A stretch of DNA of 64,000 bases from contig NW_005178937.1 in the NCBI RefSeq assembly GCF_000350225.1, positions 202,120 through 266,119 of the forward strand. Direction: 5' to 3'. The number at the start of each line of letters is the position of its first letter. The stretch's first letter is position 1. Positions 12,099-22,792 of this stretch are shown one piece after another. Source of the DNA: Chondrus crispus (Eukaryota; Rhodophyta; Florideophyceae; Gigartinales; Gigartinaceae). Position numbers and translations under genes: made by a program. The notes beneath the pieces were generated by a model that saw nothing but the letters and a program-made list of their open reading frames with translations, was not told the origin of the DNA and did no database searches.

Positions 12099-13931
12099 TC
12101 ACACTTTCCGGACGAGGAGCACACCTTCGCGAACAGTCAACATCAGTTGTTCTACACGCTTATCATTTCTCACGAACTGCGCAAACTCATGCAAACTTTG
12201 ACGGACAGGATCGTTTTCTTCGTAAACAAGGGAGCATAACGCGTTACCAGCCATGATGAGGTCGTCCTCGTTGAGCAAGTTCAAAGCTGCTTCGTAATAA
12301 TGCCTGTAGTTGGTCTTATCTGCATCCAAAAATACGATATCAAATTGCTCTCCAGTATGGACCATGTCGGTTACTGCCTTCCTCGCATCTGTCTCAAGCA
12401 GCTTCACTTTGTAGCCATTCTGGGCACTCTTAAAGCATTTTCGAGCAACAGCAGCTGCAGCGTTGTCTGCTTCAATCGTGACGACTTCTCCAATTGAAGG
12501 AATTCTATCTGCAAAAGCCAGTGCGGGGTATCCGGTGAATGTTCCAATGTCAAGAATCCTCTTGTCACTCTTACTTTGTGCGACCATCTTCAAAAATTGG
12601 CCTTCGATGGGACCTACCATGCACGGAGCGAAAAGTTTCGCCGCCTTTGTTTCGTTGGCAATGTTGACGAAGTCGGCTGTCGGAGGGGATGTCATGGCAT
12701 TTGCATATTCTTCGGCGCCCGGGAAAAACAATGTGGAGTGTTCGAAAGCAGGGGGCTTAAGTGTATCACTCTTTGTTGCAGTTGAAAGCACGCTGTTTAA
12801 AGAAGATGATGTCTCACATTCATTGCGGCTAACTTGCTTCTCTGAGATCCACTGATTGTATGCTTCAATGTTGCTTTGTCCCTTTTCTCCGTTGCTCTCC
12901 GAGGGATCAGCGACTGAATTTTCAGACATTGCAGCATCAGTCGCTAAGCTCCCTTTAGGAACAGCATGGGCAGCATGTTGTTTAACAGTCGATGGATCCT
13001 CCAGACCGACATCTCGGCAGTGCGGCTCAATGCCGAAACCTTCCCTAGGGTATTTTTTCGCAATGTTCTGGTACTCAATCAACGTGCTTTCCATCCTTTC
13101 TCGCGTCAATGCGTTCAGGTATCCGCACTTTCCAATCGCACCGCGTGGTATCGGGGCACAATGGTTGCCGCCTCGCTTTTCCGTCATCTTCACCTGCGAA
13201 GACCAGAGGGAGTCTGGATTCTCAAGGATGTCATGCCGCAGTGAGAGTCCAACTGTACTCATCACCTTAAGAATCCGGTGAAACTCTCTCTCCGTAATCC
13301 ACCCTTCTAAGAATGAAAGGTACGCGCCATAACCCATACCAATCGAAACTGCATGACCATGAAGGAGACCTGCTTGAAGTTCGAAACCGGGCGACCGGGT
13401 GTGCCCGTACGCGTGTGGACGGCACTGATGGGTCTCCCATAAGTTTCCGTACTCTGAGCGGACATAGCCGTCCATAGCTTTCGCGATGATTGATTCGCTG
13501 AGAACATCGATATCAGAACCACGGTCACATTGCTCCACTCCAAACTTGGTCTCCACCAGACGATTTCCGGCAGTCTCCAGCGCTGTGAAAAGAGTAGCGT
13601 CTTTAGTGACTGCCATCTTTATGATTTCGGCGATGCCATGACGAATCTATCCGGGCTCTAGCGTCTTGAAGAATTGTCGATCAGTTAGAGTAAGGATAGG
13701 GGGATGATACGCACTGAAAACATTCTTGTATCCCAACCCATCACAGCATGTCCGATGAGAAGGCCCAGCATCAATACCTGACACAATAGATGTGCACAAC
13801 ATTACGTAGGGAGTATTCCTGTGATAAAGAGCACAGGCGAATCCGCCAATATCAGCCATGAAACCACCGCCAACCACAAGGACCGGTTCATTCCGAGACA
13901 CTCGCTTGCCCTTGAGATCAACCAGAATCAT
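12099..13931 (-). pseudogene. Demethyl-4-deoxygadusol synthase / O-methyltransferase fusion (MAA pathway), truncated with internal stop
   Basis: The first part is a sugar-phosphate cyclase of the dehydroquinate-synthase family: VLVVGGGFMADIGGFA, DAGPSHRTCCDG, YKNVFSAYHPP, HGIAEIIKMAV and PHAYGHT. After a low-complexity linker comes a class I SAM O-methyltransferase of the caffeoyl-CoA type, with ILDIGTFTGYPAL as motif I and FDIVFLDADKTNYRHYY. Such fusions make 4-deoxygadusol from sedoheptulose 7-phosphate for UV-screening mycosporines in red algae. The frame is continuous from 13931 to 12099 except for one TAG at 13647-13649, where relatives as I recall have Trp (LEPG-stop-IRHGIAE). The N-terminal NAD-binding third of the cyclase is missing; the sequence before residue 1 has another stop. 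The methyltransferase half is intact. Confidence 0.85.
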
Positions 13932-15139
13932 TTCAACTCCTTTTCAACGCCCGAATCCATCGCAATTCCCGGTACTGCTTTTGCTTCGATAATTGTGCCT
14001 ATCTCTGCCTTCGATTTTCCTTCTGCGATGTCGTCCTCACGTGGTTCTTTCGCGGCGCCGTCATCAGCCGCAATTCTTAACAGACGCTTTTCTTTTGCGC
14101 CGGTATCCACGGCGGTCTTTGCGAGTCCATCAACGGAATCAGATTGAATAGCGGTTTCCACTTCAAATGCAGCTTGTACCGCCGCTTGATTACTGAAGAG
14201 ATTGCTCTGTGTATCATTATCTGCCTCAGCCTCAGCCTCAGCCTCATCCGCCTTTTCTGCCGTCTGTCCAACGTCTCCCTTGGAATCAACTCTAGCTCCC
14301 TTGTCCCCGGGGTGGGCGGTGGCTTCTGCAACGTTTTCGCCCTCGCCGCTAGCCTTGTCTGTCTCATGCTCGTCAATATCAACCTCCCCCTCAGCCACAT
14401 CCGCGGCGTCCGCATACGAGCTAGCGGCGTTATCCTCGCCATGGGCCCCATCTGACGGGGTGTGCAAGCCGTCCTCATGCTCTTCGGCATCCTCGTGCTC
14501 ACTGTCCTCCTCGTGCACCTCCTCTTCCACCTCGGAGTCCTCCTCGTGCACCTCCTCTTCCACCTCGGAGTCCTCCTCCACATCCCCCATATCGCGTCTC
14601 TTCGTCTGTGGGGTTCCTTCGACACTTTCCGTCAAATCAATTGTATCTCCCCTCTTCCCATCCTCATGTTCACTCGCGCTGTTCGCGTCGTCCTCATCGA
14701 CGTCTTCATCGACAACGTCGGCCACGTCATCGTCGTCGGCCTCGTCGAAGCTATCCTCCGTCCCGTCGACATCGATGGGGTCCTCTTTGCCCAGGATCGC
14801 GTCGGGGTCGCGATCGACGTCCGGAACGCGATGTGGCCCCGAGAGCGGCTGGGATGCGTGCGTGTGATCCGGGTCGGAGACGACGTCGACGTCGAGGGGG
14901 GCGCCACGGTCAAGCGAGACGTCCGCAGACACGCCCTTTACGTTGGAGACGACTTCGGGCGGGTGGAAGGATGCGGCTGTGATGGGAGTGATCGCGGGGT
15001 CCTCAGACGTATCCGCGTGGACATGCGGTGGTTCTTATGACACGAGGCTTTCGGTCGCAGTCGATTGCTCAACGTTGCCCTGCTCTGCGGCATCGGGCGG
15101 CGAGGCTTCTTGGTCGGGGACAGCTGCCTGTTCTGGCAT
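13928..15139 (-). pseudogene. Acidic low-complexity protein ORF abutting the cyclase remnant
   Basis: Reading from ATG at 15139 (MPEQAAVPDQEASPPDAAEQ) one frame runs to 13928 and is broken only by TAA at 15036-15038 (LVS-stop-EPPHVHAD; CAA to TAA would explain it). The product is about 400 residues, dominated by Asp, Glu, Ala and Ser. Around the middle it has two copies of a DSEVEEEVHEE unit, and it has no recognisable domain. Its stop overlaps the first codon of the cyclase remnant as ATGA, in a different frame. It may be an unrelated captured gene, or a shifted replacement for the missing cyclase N-terminus. The strong acidity would suit a nuclear or chaperone-like disordered protein, but no function is claimed. 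Confidence 0.4.
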
Positions 15140-15482
15140 GGCGTGAGGGGGTGGGAGACGGGAGCCGTGACTGTTGCGGTTTGAGAGGACGGCGGTTCCC
15201 AAAGGGAGTCTCTTGATCCATCCAAAAAAACATCAAAAACGGGGGAAATTTGAGAAGCGCAAAAGGACGTTTGAAGACAGGACAGCTCGGATACGTCTAC
15301 GCATGTCCGACCCGATCACGTCTCCCAACTAAGGAGCGTGCCTGCGTGAGCTGTTCCTTTGCCAACACATTCTAGCCAAATGTCATGAACAATGCAAGAT
15401 GTGCGGGCACTAATAAATTACCCCAGTGCCCGGAAGCTTTCTGTTTCATTCATTGCAGAAGGGCTTTTACGAATGCGCGCGG

Positions 15483-15980
15483 CTACCCACTTAAGCAGCA
15501 AGACTCTCCACTATCTACTCGACAAACTTCCTCCCTCAGCACTCCCGCAACCTCCTTAACAACGTCTTCCTCCCCCGTCCTTTCACACAGCACACACTCG
15601 AGCAGTCTCCGCGCCACGCTCGCGAACAATCTCTTCTTCCGTGCGCCCTCATGCAACAGGATCAAGCTCGTGAACAAGCTACACACAACCAGCAAGACGT
15701 CTCCCCAATCCACGCCGTACGAATCTTCCACATACCTCCTGACGACGCCCTGCGCCCTCCTCCACCTGGCCTCGACAAAAGCGTCGACGGGGACGGCGGC
15801 AAGGATGTGGTCGTATCCGGAGAGGCTCTGCACGACCTTTGCGACGTCGTACACGGCGTCTCCGGCGAGCGTGAGGGCATCTCCCTGTGCGCCCCGCATA
15901 TCGATGAGGGCGATGCCGCCGTGCACGCGAGCGAGGACGTTGGTGGGGACGGGGTCGCCGTGGATGACGCGGGCAATCAA
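15483..15980 (-). pseudogene. Fragment of an aminoglycoside/choline-phosphotransferase-like protein
   Basis: The ORF begins near the catalytic loop of the APH fold: RVIHGDPVPTNVL has the HGD...N arrangement, and ALIDMRGAQGD supplies the following metal-binding Asp. YDVAKVVQSLSGYDHIL is typical of APH-like proteins associated with sugar-phosphate or capsule genes. The whole N-terminal lobe with the ATP-binding Lys is missing, so this is a fragment. The C-terminus (about residues 90-165) is helical and ends normally. It lies in the same orientation as the DDGS-OMT remnant and inside the proposed transposon, consistent with captured cargo. Confidence 0.5.
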
Positions 15981-16066
15981 CCGATCAGTTCTTTATTCAT
16001 GAAGAAGAGGAGTTATTTGCCGCGACCCATAGTCATACAAAATGAATGACTGCGTAATGTACCATT

Positions 16067-17020
16067 CTACTTCTTGGTGTGACGACGAGGGCGTTTGAAT
16101 GATGTCGTCGCCAGAGGTGCATTTCCTTTGTTATTTCGTTTGCGTTTATTACGCACTCGGACCGACGGCTGGACGTCCTGGAGATTATCGCCTCCATCCT
16201 CAAAAACCCCTTGACCAAGATCACCGTTTTCACGACACCCAAGGATCAACCCCGGAAGTCGGTTGTAGACACGTCTTGCGTTTTTACCCTTTGTGTTCGC
16301 GGTAGGGTGATGTACTTTAAGATGTGAATCTTCGTCGAAATGTCTATCACGGGATGTTCCTCGACCTGCCTTAACACGTTCACCATCATGGACCCGACTT
16401 CTTGAAGCATCTTCATGATGAATGTTATTACTATCAGTTCCTTGCTCGAATTATGTACTCCGTTGAACTCGGTCACCATGAGAATCACCTGGCACTGGTT
16501 CAGTCCTTAAGATGTGACGGTGGTCGTCGTCGCACTGCTGTGGACTCATGTTTCCTTGCTCCCTCTCACCGCCACACGAATCTGATGGCATTTTTGATTT
16601 CTTCTTCCCGTAGATTTTGTCACGACGCAGAACCTCTTGGATTATTGCATCGGCGGCCCACTGATTATGGGCAAGCTTCAGGTCTGGAATGCGCTTCTCG
16701 AGATTGTTTCGGAGCGTCGCCAAAGTCCCGGCGTGCTCATACTTTAGATCCTTGTAAGGAAACTTCCCCTTGGGTAACTCCATGCCGAACTTTCGGCTCC
16801 CATACAACACAAGACGAACCCGTTTGAAAGCACCACGGATCGTCGAATCTGACAAAAGCTGGAAATCGTCACCGCTTTTCTCCATGTAAGAGAGGTATGC
16901 GTTGTTGAACACCTCACGTATGGGTCGCTGCGACCCGATTGTTCCATTTTTCCCCACGCGACGCGCTTCTCTCCTGGATGGTTCCATGAGACATCCGTCT
17001 TCCTCTTTGGGTCCCTCCAT
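16067..17020 (-). pseudogene. Basic accessory ORF beside the Tnp2 transposase
   Basis: From ATG at 17020 the frame runs to 16067 with a single in-frame TAA at 16451-16453, giving about 317 residues. Residues 20-140 look folded (REVFNNAYLSYMEKSGDDFQ, LATLRNNLEKRIPDLKLAHN). The C-terminus is very basic (RNKRKRNNKGN, FKRPRRHTKK), suggesting nuclear localisation or DNA binding. It is divergently arranged with the transposase, with 311 bp between the two starts. By position it could be the analogue of the TnpA-type protein that binds CACTA subterminal repeats. I see no sequence match to support this, so it is inference only. Confidence 0.4.
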
Positions 17021-17331
17021 TCTACTAAGAAAAAACAGCAGAATCGAAGTTATGAATTTACTTCACATGAATGATGACAGGAATGAAGGCAAGAAATCTG
17101 GATAAGCTGCTGTGGAGAAAGCATTTATGAAGTGTTTCGTTTCACTCGAAACGAAAGAAAAGCGCCCTCAATGGCATTTCCCGCTTTGATGAGGGATCAA
17201 AATTTGTTTCGTTTGGTTCTCATTATTCAGAATTCTCTACCCCAAATTATAGCCAATGCGTCTTCCCAAGTCCACAGTAGCTGTCATTTCGCCACCCTCC
17301 TTCCCCCTAACACGTAAGCCTTGTCTCTATT

Positions 17332-20148
17332 ATGAATGAAAACGATTTTACCGGCCACTCGCCGAGAAGGTATCTCAAACGTAGACGGGAACAAGTGCTT
17401 GGCATCATTCGGACGCGCGGCGAATTGTATGTACGTTCCCGAAAAAGGAGATTGAAAGAGTGGAAACATGAGAAAGCTTCAATAGACGAATCTTCCTCAC
17501 AGTCGAGTTTTGCACCACACTTTTCCGTGAATGAGAGCAGCACAGGAGAGATTGACGAATGGACTGAAGAGGTATGCGTGGAAGAGCATTCGCCAAGTGT
17601 CGAAGACTCGTCTGAGTGGATGATCAGTGAAGTGCCCGAAAGACAAATTGACAGGTACGATGAACTGCCGCTGTCTGAGATGGAGACGTCATCCCATGAC
17701 TCAGAAAGCACCCGAACCGAACGTTTAGCTGATACAAATTGGAATTTAAAGGAGTCTGAATCCAAGGGAATTTTGGAACTTCTTCATGTTCTGGAATTGG
17801 GCCAAGCTTCCACCTGATGTATACGAAGTGCTTTGCAGACGTCAATTGTAAGGACACGGTTCTCATATGACGTGCTTATGAGACATATCAATAGAAGAGC
17901 GGATGTGCCTAAGCACCACGTCCCAATGTGTCCACGCGGACATTTCGCTGCGACTAGGTCTCAGTCTCGTAGAAATACATGTCCAAATGCCGATTGCAGA
18001 CAGAGGATCGGATCAGCACGATTCTGGACGAGCAACGTCTCTGACTAACTAAAAGCTCTCTGCCGCGAGGAATATTCTTTCCTTCAGTTTCAGAAAGGAT
18101 GTCAGGAAGCCCATTTAGCAATGAGTTTAGAACCGGTCGACATTTTTTCTGACTACTACGACGGCGCTTTGTTTCGCCGAATGTTTCGTAAGCGCTTAGG
18201 CACGTGGGATCTAGACGGTGAACTCTATGTTTTCATGGTCATGTCCACAGATGGTTTCGAACTTTGTGGTACAAGTGAAGGAAAAAGAACCTGTTGGCCT
18301 ATCATCTTCAAGCTTCTGAATCTGAACTTCTCACATCGCGGCCAGGCTGCAAATGCTCTCGTCACCGGTTTTATTCCTGGTTCACATAATCCTGAGTTTT
18401 TCGAGAGCTTTTTAGTCTCAATTGTGGACGACCTCGTGAACCTGGAAAAAGGAATGGATGTGAAGTGTTGGGACGGCAGAACCCGGAAGCTCTTCGCATT
18501 CGTCCTTTTTATCACTGCGGACTTCCCCGCCGCAAGCAAGCTTTTCGGTTTTATGGGACACAGAGCAAAACTTTTCTGCCGGAATTGCCACAAAAAAGCC
18601 GTCTTTGTATGCGGCTCTCTGTACGCTGTCCCTGTCAGATCGGAGAGGTGCAGTAAAGAAGCTGTTGGAGGGAATGGCATATGGGAAGATCAGTGTTGGA
18701 TAGAATTAGAATGCCCAGAACGGAGAACCTCTTCTGAAACGGCGTCCGTCTGGCGACAGGAAGACACGGTTCCGCGAGCTACGGGGATCAAGAAAAGACC
18801 CCTGATCGCGCGCCTTTCGTTGGATTTCGTTTTTTCCTTACCGTATGATCCTATGCATCTCTGTTTGTTGGGTTGGGTTCGGCACTTGGTGTTCCTGGTT
18901 ATTGGCTCCCATAAGCGCCATCAAGATTTGCACACGTCCTACATCTTGACCACAAGTGAGATTGCTCTCGTTAATGTTGCACTGTCTCGCAACCACAGAG
19001 GAATTCCGCAATTTTGGGGCCGTCCACCAACAAGCTTGGGAAATCTTAACCATTTTCGAGCTGAAGATTTCAAAAACTTTGGACTTTACTTCGCCTCCAT
19101 TGTGTGGCATTCAGCGGCGTTGGACAGAAGACAGCAGACATTGTGGCATCTAACTTCCAAGATGCTGACAATCGTTCAAGATGCGTCGCCGCGGAGAACG
19201 GATTCGATTCAGCTTCGCAAAATTGTACAGAAACTGCATGCACTCTTCACAACTGTGTTCCATGAAAGCAAGCGGCATTCATTTTGTTTCACCCCCACCA
19301 CTCATGCCATACTACACCTCTAGGAAATTTTGAGAGAATGCGGTTCATTGCGAAGTGTCTCGCAGTTCTTCATGGAGCGCTTTGTTGGGGAGATGGGGGG
19401 AAGAGCAATGTCACGTAAGCATCCAGAGACGAACTTGTTCCACAAAAGCCATACCCTTCTGTGCCTGAAGTTGCTGTCTGGTGGAATCCATCAGGGTCGA
19501 ACTCCGAACGGACCAGTCTCCTCTTTCTTCGAGACGCGAGCCAGTCATGCGGGTGTGGAGACAAAAAGTGCTGGTCGTCGCGACCAGGCCATGGCGTTCA
19601 TCCGGGCAAACATGGAGGAGTTTTATGCGCACTGCAGGCTAGGTGGACTAAGGCTTCACAGTAAAGTGAAACTTTTACGGGAAGACGGCGAGTTCACGAT
19701 TGAAACAGCTACGGAGTTTCGTCGCCGGGAGAGAGACGGAACCGCAAGACAAAAATTTTGCGTCGTTGGGTTGTTTCAATCGGAGAATGAGAGCACTGAT
19801 TCGAGCGCACATTGTGAAAGCCCGGTACAGGCCTTTTTCGGATACGTTGACGAGATTTGGGAAGTTGCAGTATTCGTAGATGAGTCAAACATAACTGAAA
19901 CTTTTTTCCTCGTGCGCGTCGATTGGGAATATGATATCATAAGGGATGAGAAGATGGAACTGCTATATAAGAATGGGCACTCGAGACGCGGGAAACTGCG
20001 AACTTTGGAAACATGCACTTGCATCGACAGGCTGTTTGGGTTTATGGATATTGGTGACCGCACGTACTTTGTTGATCGCAAATCAAGCTACTACTTTCGA
20101 GACATACCAAAACAAGATTTGATGGGAATCAGGAGAATCGTTAAGTAG
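17332..20148 (+). pseudogene. Tnp2-family (CACTA/Plavaka-like) transposase, one frame with three stops
   Basis: All segments lie in one reading frame: 17332-17817, 17818-18048, 18049-19323 and 19324-20148. A Cys/His motif (MCPRGHF to NTCPNADC) near 17925-18003 precedes the catalytic region. STDGFELCG supplies the first Asp; WPIIFKLLNLNFSHR and GFIPGSHNPEFFESFLV are Tnp2 hallmarks. TADFPAASKLFGFMGHRAKLFCRNC gives the second Asp region, and FSLPYDPMHLCLLGWVRHLV the third conserved block. THAILHL and ERFVGEM follow. Stops are TGA at 17815, TAA at 18046 and TAG at 19321. The first two fall inside possible 51-bp phase-0 GT-AG segments, so very short introns are an alternative; the third interrupts a conserved motif and suggests inactivation. 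Confidence 0.8.
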
Positions 20149-21484
20149 AAAAGGGGTCATTTCCAGTTTCAGTTGTGGTTGTGGTATCGCGCGTGAATTT
20201 CGTTGACTCAGGTGATAAGATTGGACGTTGCTCTAAACTCCTTGTAGTGATCTTCTCAACCCATAACTCTCTTACTGACACCTGTGGTATTGGTCCGTTT
20301 GTCTTTTCCGGTCGCATCTGTTGATTTCCACAGTTTTACATGGTACAATACTCACTTTACCGGAACGGCAGTCGCTCCGGTCCGCTCACTCTGGCACTGC
20401 AGATACTTGCATATATGTGCCTCCCTTCTAATCGCTGGCATAACTGAGACGTTTTCTGGTACGTAATCAATCAGATATTTCGGGACGCTAGAGCTCCTGA
20501 CAAATATTGCTCTATTTGACACAGAATACATCTCTATGCACTGCTGCTCTTGTCATGTCTGATGTACTTTCCTTTTGGGGTTTTCGTATAACTACTTGTG
20601 CGTTACTCATTTCTCTGATTTGAACATGGTTGCATTGCAAGAAACATTCACTAACTATCGTGTCATTTCAATGGCTTTTCTTATACATTGACCTCGCAGA
20701 CAACTATTGAACAGGAATAATATATGGTACGAAAAATTACTGAGCGCAGGGAGGCCGCGTCCGCGTTACGCATGGGGCGTGGAAGGTCCGTGCTGCTGCT
20801 GAAGGGAAGCGCGGCGGGATGTGCCGCGCTTGAGTGATGACGAGTGGCGATTTTGTTTGAGCTGGGGAGAGAGTCCAGCACGGCACTGTGGCGCACGGCG
20901 GCATGCGCAGGGCTTGCGCGGTTGCGAGTCGTGCGTTGGCTTGGGCCGTGAGCAGGTCACGCACGGCCGTGCGGAGCGTGGCAGGGGAGACGTCGGTACT
21001 GCTGCGCTCCCATTCGCACGCATGTGGGACGGAGAAGGCGCGATGTGCTTTCGCGCGAAGAACGTTCTTGGAGGGGGCGTCGCGCGACGTGTTCGCAGCC
21101 AAAATCGGATGCGGGCCAACCTTCAGGAAGGAAGGCATGGGCGCTGCCTCTATGAACCGGAGCTTGTAACCTAGCCCGCCCGGCCGCCCCAGTTTCTTCG
21201 TCCCCGCGGAAGAAGAGATGCGCGCGCCCACAAGGAAATCTCAGGGAATCCAGAAAGTACAACAGTGACAGGAAACATGAGAATGAAAAAACATTTGTAA
21301 ACCAATAGTGCCAATGAAAGATGAGCTAACAAGAGCCAATCGGATCAATCTATCTATCTTGTGCAACGGGCGTTCTCCTAATGACACTTGTCAAATTTGG
21401 GTATGTTTCAATGCACCATCGCAAATGCACCACTTGTCATAACACCATTGGGGCAGACTCCGCGTACACAAGCGTCCATGATGT
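20149..21484. other. Post-transposase spacer
   Basis: No recognisable gene. 20150-20720 is AT-rich with no long frame. 20740-21240 is GC-rich and has overlapping open frames on both strands (for example minus strand 20737-21231), which is what GC-rich DNA gives by chance. I see no motif. The right subterminal repeat array follows. Confidence 0.4.
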
Positions 21485-21659
21485 ATCCAGAATGCATCTG
21501 TTCTGAGCCAATGAACATCCAAAATGTACCTGAAAAGATCCAACTAAGATCTAAAATAGATCTAAAGGGCATCCAAACAACATCCAAAAGTTATCTTTAA
21601 ACAGTGTCTCTTTGAGGCATCTATTGAGCATTTCCAGGGCCATGCATCCAACAAACATC
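21485..21659 (-). repeat. Right subterminal 11-bp repeat array
   Basis: ATC/CATCC words on the plus strand start at 21485, 21496, 21517, 21538, 21549, 21560, 21571, 21582, 21593, 21619, 21646 and 21657. The run 21538-21593 has six words at exactly 11-bp spacing. On the minus strand this reads as the same GATG-type motif as the array at 8190. The array ends next to the inverted terminal sequence ATACCTTACTGGG at 21674-21686. Confidence 0.7.
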
Positions 21660-21686
21660 TTTCAGATGTCCATATACCTTACTGGG

Positions 21687-22291
21687 AACGTAACCCAGCG
21701 CTGCTCCGGGGCGTGGAGGCGTAGATCGGCCCGCGCGTGTGCGCGTCCTCCCCCCGATCCCGCTCTACCACGCTACCCGGGCCCGTGCTCCGGTTCCGTT
21801 AGCTGGTCCGACTTCCCCCGTCTTCTCGTACGTACGGGTCTTCCAGGACTAAGCATACACCCCTATCCGTTTAGGGGTGTTTATGCTACATTGGGCTCAT
21901 GGCCTGTGTCTGGATCTGAGACTGCATGATCTGCACTTGTTGAACATGGTTTGTGAATGCGTTGATCTTTATGGCGGGGTTCCCGGCCATGATCATGGCA
22001 CGCTGGCCCATGTCCGGGTGCTTGGTGTAGTACAATTCCGTACCACAACCCCCCCGCCGAGATGATAACCGCGCGGGAGGGCGGGTGCTACTGTAGCGAG
22101 CAGGCGTATACGCGCCCGCCGCCGTGCACAGTAGTACCCCAAGGGTCCGACGTGGGACAGCCGGTAACAGCGTGCGTGACACGTGTAACACGTGGCACAA
22201 CCGTTAGCCGGGATCATGGCCACGGGCACACGTGCATAATCCGTACGGTGGCTAACTAGTAATTAGTACTTAATGGCACAAATTAGCCAAT
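21687..22291. other. Spacer between DNA transposon and gypsy B, with a hairpin
   Basis: There is no convincing gene. The inverted repeat AGCATACACCCCTA ... TAGGGGTGTTTATGCT at about 21852-21889 forms a 14-bp stem with a two-base bulge and a short loop. TACTGGGAACGTAACCCAG at the left edge is also partly palindromic. A minus-strand frame ending at 21886 is Gln/Met-rich but unrecognised. The Copia gag interrupted by the 3' LTR of gypsy B does not resume here. Confidence 0.35.
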
Positions 22292-22665
22292 TTAGCACAG
22301 TAGCTGGTATACAGTAAGTAACAGCTACTGTAGCGGGACGGGTGTCCTGGCGTCCCACTTAGGGGTTAAGACCGGAAGCACCTGCCCCGGTCCAGTAAAC
22401 GGGAGGCAGACTCGCCTCCCTTCCCTTTACGGCTAATTGCAATCCCGTTCCGGTTTCCGTTTTAGTCTCAGGCTTCTAACCAGTGACCGGCCGTCCGGAT
22501 CTAACACCACTGACTGGCTGCCCGTCACCGGCCAAGTGAGCCTTCCCTCTTTTCGAGTCCATCCGTACGGTCTGCGTTCGCGCGTGTGTTACCCGGCGGC
22601 GCGCGCTCCCTTACCTCTAACCCCCCTCGTTTCCGAGTGGTCGGGACGAAGGTATTTATACCACA
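22292..22665 (+). repeat. 5' LTR of gypsy B
   Basis: Identical in length (374 bp) to the copy at 33574-33947 and about 95 percent identical by eye. It starts TTAGCACAGTAGCTGG and ends TTTATACCACA. The copy contains the palindrome-like GTATACAG and GCTACTGTAGC words near its start. Confidence 0.92.
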
Positions 22666-22668
22666 TTT

Positions 22669-22686
22669 TGGTACTCTTGTGGACGG
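22669..22686 (+). promoter_or_regulatory. Primer-binding site of gypsy B
   Basis: Three bases after the 5' LTR lies TGGTACTCTTGTGGACGG. It starts with TGG, complementary to a tRNA 3' CCA end, as usual for Ty3/gypsy minus-strand priming. The tRNA species was not identified. Confidence 0.5.
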
Positions 22687-22792
22687 TATAACTACAGAGG
22701 TTGAGCCCGCACTGGATCACCAGCGCGAGCAATTACCGATCGGATTGAAAGAGGTCGAAAATCACCGCGTCGATCGCCAGTGATCATCGACG

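Larger units (their letters stand above)
8174..21686 (+). mobile_element. Putative 13.5-kb CACTA/Tnp2-type DNA transposon carrying gene cargo
   Basis: Left end CCCAGTAAAGTAT (8174-8186) and right end ATACCTTACTGGG (21674-21686) are inverted copies with 12 of 13 bases matching. Each end runs into an array of degenerate 11-bp GATG-type repeats, and the two arrays point in opposite directions. That is the subterminal-repeat plan known from CACTA/EnSpm elements. Inside lie a Tnp2-family transposase (17332-20148) and an adjacent basic accessory ORF (16067-17020). The left 8 kb holds broken non-transposon genes. Flanks are AAG on the left and AAC on the right, so no target-site duplication is evident. 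The alternative is two separate one-ended insertions of the same family. Confidence 0.5.

Noticed and set aside
14202..14867. Long Ser-rich plus-strand frame opposite the acidic ORF
   Set aside because: Asp/Glu codons read in reverse give Ser/Ala/Leu runs; it has no motif and is the shadow of the acidic frame at 13928-15139.
20737..21231. 164-codon minus-strand frame near the right transposon end
   Set aside because: Equally long frames exist on the other strand, it has no motif, and the local GC content explains it.
8165..21695. Target-site duplication for the 13.5-kb element
   Set aside because: The bases next to the termini (AAG left, AAC right) and all shifts of one to three bases give no duplication of 2-9 bp.
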